From the NCBI RefSeq assembly GCF_026153205.1, contig NZ_JAPFBW010000006.1:1-64000 (forward strand): a stretch of 64,000 nucleotides of DNA, read 5' to 3'. The notes under the pieces are model-generated. The model saw nothing but the letters and a program-made list of their open reading frames with translations, was not told where the DNA came from and ran no database searches. Source of the DNA: Aquabacterium sp. A7-Y. GTDB taxonomy: Bacteria; Pseudomonadota; Gammaproteobacteria; Burkholderiales; Burkholderiaceae_C. Below are positions 57,490-64,000 of the stretch, piece after piece. Numbering within the stretch: the first letter of the stretch is position 1; every line of letters starts with the position of its first letter. The position numbers and the translations under genes are program-made.

Positions 57490-59622
57490 TCAGCGCAGGA
57501 CACTTCCGCCCTGACCGACTCGCGCTCCAATGCTGGCGCCCTCGCGCCAGAGCCATTCGCTGAGGTGTTGAGCCATGCGGGCCGCAGGGCCACCATCCCA
57601 ATACCCTGGTTCCTCGAGGGGCATGCGGCCACGGGTGACCGCCTCGCCGACCAGGGCCAGCGCGCGTTCGACCTCACGCACCACACCGGGTACCGCGGCC
57701 TCGGCCGCAGTGGCACCGGCGATCAGGCGCACCACCGGAATCGTCAGAGCCAGGCCCTCCTCCGCCAGCGCGCCGTCGCTGCCGCAGAGCAGGCAGCTGG
57801 CCCGCTGCAGCAGCCCCAGTGCTTCCAGGTAGCCGACGTCGGCGATCGCGTCGATCTTGCTGTTCTTGATCCAGCGGCCCAGCCCGACACGTTCCAGCGC
57901 AAAGCGGGTTTCTTCCTGCATCGGCCAGATCACCCGCAGATCGGGCGGCATCGCGACGAAGCCGGACACCAGGTCGCTGAGGATTTCGACCCGGGTTGAC
58001 TCGGGGTCGAACTGCAGAGTCACGAGCACATAGCCGTCCTCGGCACGCAAGCTGCGCGTGGACGAGCCCTCGCGCTTCAGCGTGGCCTCCGGCTGCGTCG
58101 CCATCGGCGCTGTCAGGTGCAGGGTGTTCACCATCAGGTTGCCGAAGCAGTGCACCCGCTCGGCCGGGATGCCTTCGCGGTAGAGCGTGTAGTGGGTGGT
58201 GAGCTCGTTGGTGTAGAGGGCACCGGCCAGGCGGTCGAGCAGGATGGCGTTGCTGTCTGCGCTGCCGTCACCGCTGCGCTTGCCCGCGTCCACCCGCACC
58301 AGCGGCAGGCCGGCCTTGTGGGCCGCCAGCGCGCAGGTCAGGACCGCGTCGTCGCCGCCCATCGCGATGACGGCGGACGGCTGCAGCTCCTGCAGCAGCG
58401 CATCGAAGGCCTCGAGCACGGCAGCCGCTCGCACAGCGTAACGGCCGGGGCGGATGTCGAGATGGATGTCGAGCGCCGGGCGCGGCAGCACCGAGCCGAG
58501 TTCGCCCGGCAAGGTCAGCTCGTCCTCGCCGCCGGCGTTGAGCGCCACGACCGGCGGCAGACCGGGCTGGCGTGCGCTTTCTGAGGCGAAGGCACAGGCC
58601 TTCATGTAGCTCGCCGGCGAGTCGACCAGGCACAACAGAGGACGTGACACCGGCATGCCGGCGACATGCACGCGACGCACTGCCGTCGACATCGGTGTCG
58701 CCAACACCCCGGACTCGCCCACCGGGTCGGCGACCGCAGCGGCGGCGCTTTCCGGCGGGTCCTGGCCGAGCGTGCCCGGGTTGGACACGGCAGCGACGAA
58801 GGCCGACTCACCGACTTCGCCGCGCATCTCGCGGGCGGTCTGCATCACCAAGGTCGCGCTGACCTCGTCGGTGTTGTCCAGGTAGGCGCCCAGCAGCAGG
58901 CGGTTGCACAGCAGGTTGATGCGACGCGGGATGCCGCCGGTCCAGCGGTGAATTTCTTCGAAGGCGGCGTCATCGAACACCGGCTTGTCCTGCCAGCCCA
59001 CCCGCTTCAGTCGGTGCTCGATGTAGGCGCGGGTCTCGGCGAGATCGAGCGGTCCCAGGTGGCAGGACGCGATGACACGCTGGCGGAATTGCTCCATCGA
59101 GCGCGATTCGAGCAGCTTGCGCAACTCCGGCTGGCCCACCAGAAAGCTCTGCAGCAGCGCGTGCTGCTCGAGCTGGAAGTTCGAGAGCATGCGCAGCTCC
59201 TCGATCGCCTCCAGGCTCAGGTTCTGGGCTTCGTCGACCACCAGCAGGGCGCGCCGCCCGCTCGCCGCCACCGCGGTGAGGAAGGCCTCCAGCCCCGCAA
59301 TCAGCTCGGCCTTGGTCTTGCCGGCCGGCGCGATGCCGAAGGCGGTGCAGATCGCACGCAGCAGGTCGCCCGACTCGAGCTGGGTGCTGACCACCTGGGC
59401 CGCGACCACCTGCTGGCGGTCCAGGCCGCCCAGCAGGGTGCGCACGAGGGTGGTCTTGCCGGCGCCGATGTCGCCGGTGACAACGATGAAACCTTCTCCC
59501 TGGTAGACGCCGAACTTCAGGTAGGCGAGCGCGCTGGCATGGCCCCGGCTGTCGAAGTAGAACGACGGGTCCGGGTTGAGCTGGAAAGGCGCGCCGCTGA
59601 AACCAAAGTGCGATTCGTACAT
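57490..59622 (-). CDS. XrtA-associated AAA ATPase fused to a WecB-like (UDP-GlcNAc 2-epimerase fold) domain
   Basis: 710 residues. The N-terminal third (about 1-270) matches the ExeA-like ATPase of PEP-CTERM loci: YESHFGFSGAPFQLNPDPSFYF, Walker A GDIGAGKTTL, Walker B LLVVDEAQN, and WTGGIPRRINLLCNRLLL. After a linker, residues of about 340-690 resemble the GT-B fold of UDP-N-acetylglucosamine 2-epimerase: IAMGGDDAVLTCALAAH, YTNELTTHYTLYREGIPAERVHCFGN, then GYLEALGLLQRAS and GALAEEGLALTIPVV. The epimerase part is divergent (GSDGALAEE where DSGGxxEE is usual), so activity is uncertain. The usual family member ends after the ATPase. A ribosome site (GAGAAG) precedes the ATG, and it lies 8 bp after the outer-membrane protein gene. 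Confidence 0.85.
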   Translation of the reverse strand: MYESHFGFSGAPFQLNPDPSFYFDSRGHASALAYLKFGVYQGEGFIVVTGDIGAGKTTLVRTLLGGLDRQQVVAAQVVSTQLESGDLLRAICTAFGIAPAGKTKAELIAGLEAFLTAVAASGRRALLVVDEAQNLSLEAIEELRMLSNFQLEQHALLQSFLVGQPELRKLLESRSMEQFRQRVIASCHLGPLDLAETRAYIEHRLKRVGWQDKPVFDDAAFEEIHRWTGGIPRRINLLCNRLLLGAYLDNTDEVSATLVMQTAREMRGEVGESAFVAAVSNPGTLGQDPPESAAAAVADPVGESGVLATPMSTAVRRVHVAGMPVSRPLLCLVDSPASYMKACAFASESARQPGLPPVVALNAGGEDELTLPGELGSVLPRPALDIHLDIRPGRYAVRAAAVLEAFDALLQELQPSAVIAMGGDDAVLTCALAAHKAGLPLVRVDAGKRSGDGSADSNAILLDRLAGALYTNELTTHYTLYREGIPAERVHCFGNLMVNTLHLTAPMATQPEATLKREGSSTRSLRAEDGYVLVTLQFDPESTRVEILSDLVSGFVAMPPDLRVIWPMQEETRFALERVGLGRWIKNSKIDAIADVGYLEALGLLQRASCLLCGSDGALAEEGLALTIPVVRLIAGATAAEAAVPGVVREVERALALVGEAVTRGRMPLEEPGYWDGGPAARMAQHLSEWLWREGASIGARVGQGGSVLR

Positions 59623-59630
59623 GGAACTTC

Positions 59631-61250
59631 TCAGAAGCGGTGCCCGAGCCCGAGGAAACCCGCGGTTTCCTGCGAAGGACCGGTCAAGCTCGAGTTCAGG
59701 AGGTATCGACGCACACCCACCGTGACGTCGGTCTTCGGCGAGAGATTGTGGTGCATGCTGGCGCGCAGGGTCTTCTCACGGCTGGTCGAGCCTTCCAGCA
59801 GCCCCAGCCCGACCACCTTGCTCCAGGACAGCGCCAGCTCGGCCTGCACGGTGCGCGACAGGCGTCGGTTGATGTTGAGGCCGACGCCGCGCTGCTCGTT
59901 GTCGGCACCGCCGGCGACGAAGTCGAACGCTGGGTCGTCGGTGCGGCGCAGGCGCTCGAGCTTGCGCGCGAACACGCTGGCGGTCACGGTCGTGCGCCGG
60001 CTCAGCAGCGCGATGCTGACCGAGTTGTCCTGCTCCAGCTGTGCATAGTTGGCGACCAGGTCGATGGGTTTGAGCAGCTCGGTCGGAAGGCCCAGCCCGG
60101 CAATGATGTCCTGCACCAGCGCCTGGCGCTGCAAGGGATCCGGGTAGCGGGTGGTCAGGATGGCGTCGAGCAGCGGCGCGACCTCGCCACCGGCCCCGCC
60201 GCCCAGCGTCTGCCAGCTGCTTTGCGCCACCGGCCGGCGGCTGCTGCGCAGGTGGATCGCGACGAAGGGCGAGCGGTGCTGCCAATCCAGGTTCCAGCCG
60301 GTGCCCATGAAGCGGCGCTCGACCGCGCCGCGCAGCTCGGTGCGCTCGCTGGGCCGCCATTGCAGGCGCACACCGCGGATCGAGTCGCGCTCCTCAGTAT
60401 TGCCCGCGAAGGCGTTGCGTTCGTGGCCAGCGACCAGGCCGAGCACGAACTCGGTGTCGAAGGCGTAGCTCGCGACCAGCCGCAGCGCTTCGAGCTCCAG
60501 GGCCGACTGCTTGTCGTCGCCGTAGGAGGAATCCTCGCGGCTGTATTCGACCGCGCCGCCCAGCGGCAGCGGATCGCGCTCCAGTTGCAGCAGCTGCCGC
60601 TGCTCGTACACCCGGCCCGATCCGGTCACGACGGCCTCGTCCCCGCTGCGGCGGCTCCAGCTGTGCTCGCTGCGGGCCAGCAAAGACAGGGAGGGCGACA
60701 GGCGCCGATCGATCGCGGGCGCAATGCGCCAGCGCTTGTAGGTCGCGCGGTTGACCGAGGAGCCGGCGTCGGGACGGCCCGAGAAGGCATCGGAGGCGGT
60801 CTGCTCCACGGCGCCATTCGCGTCCAGCCGCACCCACTCTTCGACAGGCTCGGACTCCAGCGTGAAGCGGCCCTCGGGCAGCAGCCGGCTGCCCAGCGTG
60901 CCGCGGGCGTAGTGCACCGCATGCAGGCCGGCCTCGCCCGACAGGCTGAGACGGGCGCCGCGGCGCTGCAGCCGCACCCGTGGCGCAACGTCGAGCACCA
61001 GGTCGCTGTTCGTCTCGCTGCTCTGGCCGTAGCGGCTGTTGTTGGTCGCGGTCACCGTGGTCTGGACCTCGGCCTCGGCACGCAGTGACTGGGGCGGCGG
61101 CGGCGGGGGCATCTCGACCTCGGCCTCGGGTTGCAGCGACTGCGCGAGCGCGGGGAGCGCCGCCAGGCACAGCAGCACCAGCGGCAGCGGCCGGCACAGC
61201 GCGAGAGCCGGGGACCGGCGCGGAGAAGCAAGGGCTGCGACACGCTGCAT
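59631..61250 (-). CDS. PEP-CTERM-system outer-membrane beta-barrel protein (TIGR03016-like)
   Basis: About 539 residues. A signal peptide (LPLVLLCLAALPALA) is followed by a short Pro-rich stretch, then alternating amphipathic strands rich in R/E/S/T (for example VQTTVTATNNSRYGQSSETNSDLVLDVAP). It ends in Phe (TAGFLGLGHRF), as outer-membrane barrels do. The order kinase-barrel-ATPase is the standard one in XrtA loci. I chose the ATG at 61250 because GAAAGG stands about 10 nt before it. The ATG at 61274 lies inside the end of the kinase gene. It is probably part of the secretion path for the EPS. Confidence 0.85.
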   Translation of the reverse strand: MQRVAALASPRRSPALALCRPLPLVLLCLAALPALAQSLQPEAEVEMPPPPPPQSLRAEAEVQTTVTATNNSRYGQSSETNSDLVLDVAPRVRLQRRGARLSLSGEAGLHAVHYARGTLGSRLLPEGRFTLESEPVEEWVRLDANGAVEQTASDAFSGRPDAGSSVNRATYKRWRIAPAIDRRLSPSLSLLARSEHSWSRRSGDEAVVTGSGRVYEQRQLLQLERDPLPLGGAVEYSREDSSYGDDKQSALELEALRLVASYAFDTEFVLGLVAGHERNAFAGNTEERDSIRGVRLQWRPSERTELRGAVERRFMGTGWNLDWQHRSPFVAIHLRSSRRPVAQSSWQTLGGGAGGEVAPLLDAILTTRYPDPLQRQALVQDIIAGLGLPTELLKPIDLVANYAQLEQDNSVSIALLSRRTTVTASVFARKLERLRRTDDPAFDFVAGGADNEQRGVGLNINRRLSRTVQAELALSWSKVVGLGLLEGSTSREKTLRASMHHNLSPKTDVTVGVRRYLLNSSLTGPSQETAGFLGLGHRF

Positions 61251-61263
61251 GGCCCGACGCCTT

Positions 61264-62244
61264 TCAGTAACCATAGCGGGCGACCGCCGCCGGGCCGCGT
61301 GTTTTGTTCAGCACCGACATCACCACCGGGCAGCTCTCCAGTGCCGCGAAGGCTTCGGTGGCGGCGGCGCGGGTGGTGCGGCCGGCCTCCACCACCATCA
61401 CCACCTGGCCGACGCGGCTGGCCAGCACACGGGACTCGGTGGTCGGCAGCAGCGGCGGCGCATCGAAGATCACGATGCGGTCGGCATAGCGGGTGGCAAG
61501 TTCATCGAGCAGCCGCTCCATCGCCGTGCTGGCGAGCAGCTCGTTGGAGTTGAGGCCCGGGGCGCCGGTCGGCAGCACGCTGAGCTTGGGCACGTTGGTG
61601 CGCAGCAGCACCTCCGACAAATCCATCTCGGGATGCTTGAGCACGTCCAGCAGGCCGCGGCCCACACCCAGGCCCAGGCGGCTCATCACCGAGGGCCGCA
61701 CCACGTCCGCGTCGACCAGCAGCACGGTCTTGTCGACCTCCATCGCGATGCTGAGCGCGAGGTTGATGGCGCAGAAGCTCTTGCCCTCGCCCGGCATCGC
61801 GCTCGTGACCAGGATCAGGTTGGGCCGGTGCAGGGGCGCGGCCGACTGCCCCTGCGCGTTTTTGATCAAGGGCCGCTTGATGACGCGAAACTCGTCGGAC
61901 AGCTCGGCCTCGGGTCGCCCCGGCACCAGGTAGCCGGCACGCGCGAGGCGGTCCAGGTCCAGCTCCACCAGGCGCGAATGCCGCTCGACCGCATCGGCCT
62001 CGCCGGAGCGGGCCGCCGCCGGCCCGGCCACCGGGATGGTCGGCGCCGCAGCAGCCGCGCTCGGCGCGGCGGTCCTGCGCGCTGCCGCTGCGGGCGGCAT
62101 CGGCGTGTAGACCGGCGCGGCGACCGGTGCCTCGGGCATCAGGCCCGGCGCTCCCATGCTGAGCTCTGACGGCGCCCAGGGCACCTCGACACCGGCCCGG
62201 CGCAGTTCCTCCAGCCGCTTGGCTGCCTGTTCAATGATGCTCAT
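61264..62244 (-). CDS. XrtA-associated tyrosine autokinase (CpsD/EpsG-like)
   Basis: About 326 residues. BY-kinase ATPase domain with Walker A SAMPGEGKSFCAINLA, Walker A' VLLVDADVVRPS and Walker B IVIFDAPPLL. A long Ala/Pro-rich N-terminal part (about 95 residues) begins MSIIEQAAKRLEELRR, the usual opening of PEP-CTERM locus kinases. It ends ARYGY, a minimal Tyr tail. It works with the chain-length protein just upstream to control polymerisation and export. The ATG at 62244 is preferred; 62298 would add residues reading into the previous gene. Confidence 0.92.
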   Translation of the reverse strand: MSIIEQAAKRLEELRRAGVEVPWAPSELSMGAPGLMPEAPVAAPVYTPMPPAAAARRTAAPSAAAAAPTIPVAGPAAARSGEADAVERHSRLVELDLDRLARAGYLVPGRPEAELSDEFRVIKRPLIKNAQGQSAAPLHRPNLILVTSAMPGEGKSFCAINLALSIAMEVDKTVLLVDADVVRPSVMSRLGLGVGRGLLDVLKHPEMDLSEVLLRTNVPKLSVLPTGAPGLNSNELLASTAMERLLDELATRYADRIVIFDAPPLLPTTESRVLASRVGQVVMVVEAGRTTRAAATEAFAALESCPVVMSVLNKTRGPAAVARYGY

Positions 62245-62261
62245 GCTTGCCTCACCCGTCC

Positions 62262-63812
62262 TCAGACCCGGCCCTGGAGGGTGACCCAGCCGACCCACGC
62301 CATGTTCACGACGAAAAAGACGCCGGTCGCCGCCGCGAACTGCAGCTTCTCGCGGCGCTCGCGGCGCAGCCCCTCGTCGGTCTTCACCACCCCGATGCTG
62401 CCCAGCACCGGCCGCTTGCTCAGCTCCCGCAGCGCCTTTTCGTCGCTGAAGGACGGGAACAAGCGGGTCATCAGAAAGGCCGCCACCAGGCCGGCCGCCG
62501 CCGACGCGAGCATGACCAGCAGCGCCAGCACCTTGCGGCTCGGGAATACCGGGCCGGGCGAGACGCGCGCGGGCTCGACCATGCGGAAGAAGTCGGCCAG
62601 CTGCGAGGACTGGTCGATCTTCACGCCCAGGGAGGCCGCCTCGCGCCGCGCCACCAGTTGCTCGTAGTTCTTGCGGATGACCTCGTAGTCGCGGTTGAGC
62701 TGGGCCAACTCCGCCTCGACCTGCGGCACCCGTCCGGCCAGCGAGCGGATCTGCTCCAGGCGCGACTCCTGGGCCGCCAGCTGCCCGCTCAGCGACGCCA
62801 CCTTGGCCTCGGCCTCGGCCAGCGCCACCCGGATGCGCTGGAACACCGGGTTGGTCGCCGCGGCCTGCCGCCCGCCGCCGGCGGCGGCGCGCGCGGCGGC
62901 TTCCTGCTTCTTCTGCTGCTCGATGGAGGCGATGGTGCGGCGCGCAGCGATGACGTCGGGATGGTTGTCGGTGTAGCGGCGCAGCAGGTCGTCCAGCTGG
63001 CGCCGCTGCGTCTCCAGGCGCGCGTCGAGTTCGTTGACCACGTGCCCCCCGGGGGGCACCATGGCCTCAGGCGGCAGCTGGGGCTCCTCGGCGTTCAGCT
63101 CCTTGCGCAGCGCGTCGCGGGAGCGCTCGGCGGCGCCCAGGTCGATGCGCAGCTTGCCGACCTCGTCGGAAAGGCTGGACATGCGCGCGAAGTAGTCCTG
63201 GTTGGACATGCCCGTCACGCCGAAATTGCGCACCTTGAATTCCTTCAGCCGGTTCTCGGCTTCGACCAGCTTGGTCTCGTATTCCTGGATCTGCGCGTCG
63301 ATGAAGCGGCTGGCTTCCTGCGAGTCGCGCTGCTTGCCGCCGATGCTCGCTTCCATGAAAAGGTTCACCAGCTCGGCAACCAGCTGGTGCGCGCGCTGGG
63401 CGTCTGTGTCCCGATAGCTGATGGTGTAGAGGTTGCCGCCACCGCTGGGCGTCACGCGGATCTTTTTCATCAGCGCGTTGATGGTGCGCTCGCGCACCTG
63501 CGGATCCGAGCCCTTGAGATCCATCACCGGCAGGTCGACCAGCTTCTCGACGTTGGGGCGTGAGATCAGCGTGCGCGCCAGCATGCGCACCTGCTGGTCG
63601 ATGTCGGGCTGGAAGGCCAGGCCCGCCATCAGCGGCTTGAGCACGGTCTGGGTGTCGACGTACACCTGCGCCGAGGCTTCGTAGCGGTCCTTGATCATGA
63701 ACACCAGCGCACCGCCGAGCAGCGCCGATGTCCAGGCAACCAACAACGCGATCCAGCGGCGCTGCCACACCTCGTACAGCACACCCGCGGCCTGGCGGAC
63801 AAACTCGTTCAT
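62262..63812 (-). CDS. XrtA-system polysaccharide chain-length determinant (Wzz/EpsF-like)
   Basis: 516 residues. Two membrane segments: near the N-terminus (WIALLVAWTSALLGGALVFMI) and near the C-terminus (KVLALLVMLASAAAGLVAAFL). Between them lies a large periplasmic region rich in coiled coil (ETKLVEAENRLKEFKVRNFG; AELAQLNRDYEVIRKNYEQL). The first segment is followed by YEASAQVYVDTQTVLKPLM, the family signature. It lacks a kinase domain, which is supplied by the next gene, 17 bp downstream. A third hydrophobic stretch (AATGVFFVVNMAWVGWV) ends the protein. It determines EPS chain length and couples to the outer-membrane exporter. Confidence 0.93.
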   Translation of the reverse strand: MNEFVRQAAGVLYEVWQRRWIALLVAWTSALLGGALVFMIKDRYEASAQVYVDTQTVLKPLMAGLAFQPDIDQQVRMLARTLISRPNVEKLVDLPVMDLKGSDPQVRERTINALMKKIRVTPSGGGNLYTISYRDTDAQRAHQLVAELVNLFMEASIGGKQRDSQEASRFIDAQIQEYETKLVEAENRLKEFKVRNFGVTGMSNQDYFARMSSLSDEVGKLRIDLGAAERSRDALRKELNAEEPQLPPEAMVPPGGHVVNELDARLETQRRQLDDLLRRYTDNHPDVIAARRTIASIEQQKKQEAAARAAAGGGRQAAATNPVFQRIRVALAEAEAKVASLSGQLAAQESRLEQIRSLAGRVPQVEAELAQLNRDYEVIRKNYEQLVARREAASLGVKIDQSSQLADFFRMVEPARVSPGPVFPSRKVLALLVMLASAAAGLVAAFLMTRLFPSFSDEKALRELSKRPVLGSIGVVKTDEGLRRERREKLQFAAATGVFFVVNMAWVGWVTLQGRV

Positions 63813-63906
63813 ACAGTCTCGGACCCTGTTGAGGCCCTGCGCCGCGTCATGCGGGCAAGGCCGGCGACTTCTGTTGCGGTTCCCGGCCGGTCCCCAAAAC
63901 CCGAGA

Positions 63907-63927
63907 CCCGGCTCGCGGGAAGCCGGG
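63907..63927. other. Intercistronic hairpin before the chain-length gene
   Basis: CCCGGCT and AGCCGGG form a 7-bp stem with a 7-nt loop in the 153-bp gap between the export-protein stop and the chain-length start. No T-run follows, so it may be a processing element or attenuator. Confidence 0.4.
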
Positions 63928-63965
63928 CGCAGGTCGGGCCGGAGGCATCACGCGGGCGCTCGGCC

Positions 63966-64000
63966 TCAGAACCAGCTCTGCGGGACGATGATGATGTCGC
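63966..64000 (-). CDS. Polysaccharide export protein (EpsE/Wza-like), C-terminal end only
   Basis: The minus strand from the right edge reads DIIIVPQSWF and stop. This is the typical C-terminus of the Wza/EpsE-type outer-membrane polysaccharide export proteins of XrtA loci (a V/YVPxSWF ending). Only about 11 residues are present and the gene continues beyond the window. Its place directly upstream of the chain-length gene is the expected order. The call rests on this short tail plus context. Confidence 0.7.
   Translation of the reverse strand, partial: DIIIVPQSWF

Overview
The window is high-GC, densely coded bacterial DNA. The gene set (homodimeric aceE followed by aceF, a PAS histidine kinase/FixJ-type regulator pair, folD, prlC, a DUF4124-glutaredoxin protein, rpiA, pyrD) and the exosortase-A type exopolysaccharide genes point to a betaproteobacterium of the order Burkholderiales, probably in the Rubrivivax/Leptothrix neighbourhood. 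That placement is inferred from gene content and cannot be settled from this sequence alone. I saw no rRNA, tRNA, insertion sequence, phage or CRISPR array.

Layout. 1-14110 is ordinary core metabolism: the pyruvate dehydrogenase genes aceE and aceF on the minus strand, a two-component system, folD, prlC, a periplasmic glutaredoxin-like protein, rpiA, pyrD, an FAD-dependent oxidoreductase and an N-formylglutamate amidohydrolase family protein. From 14237 to the right end the window is one large exopolysaccharide (EPS) locus of the exosortase A (XrtA/PEP-CTERM) type, with blocks on both strands. It starts with a sugar-nucleotide epimerase-like protein that lacks its catalytic tyrosine. A 13.1-kb hybrid NRPS-PKS gene follows (15876-28977), then two alpha/beta-hydrolases and a phosphopantetheinyl transferase. 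Next come a polysaccharide deacetylase, a Wzx-type flippase, a Cys/Met-metabolism PLP enzyme, three secreted parallel beta-helix proteins, three GT4 and one GT2 glycosyltransferases, an epimerase, a Gfo/Idh/MocA dehydrogenase, a deacetylase-like protein, an O-antigen-ligase-like polymerase, a hexapeptide acetyltransferase, a phosphodiesterase-fold protein, a membrane acyltransferase and a CocE-type hydrolase. The right end holds the export machinery on the minus strand: the EpsE/Wza-like tail, chain-length determinant, tyrosine autokinase, outer-membrane barrel, and an AAA ATPase fused to a WecB-like domain.

How the genes fit together. The glycosyltransferases, epimerases and acyltransferases would build and decorate a lipid-linked repeat unit. 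The flippase moves it across the membrane, the O-antigen-ligase-like protein polymerises or ligates it, and the chain-length protein, kinase, barrel and EpsE export it. The deacetylases, beta-helix proteins and hydrolases could trim or modify the polymer outside the cell. The exosortase gene and any PEP-CTERM substrates are not in the window.

The most notable content is the NRPS-PKS assembly line, in the order A-PCP-KS-AT-ACP-aminotransferase-C-A-PCP-C-A-PCP. Its adenylation codes read as proline-like, glycine-like and glycine-like. It has no thioesterase. It sits where XrtA loci usually carry a stand-alone AMP ligase, carrier protein and the same kind of hydrolases. As given, its reading frame is broken by one base in a C6 tract at 19011-19016. 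Other points are an ATPase/WecB-like fusion, a recombination-homogenised segment shared by two beta-helix genes 19 kb apart, and several enzymes of this locus that have lost canonical catalytic residues.
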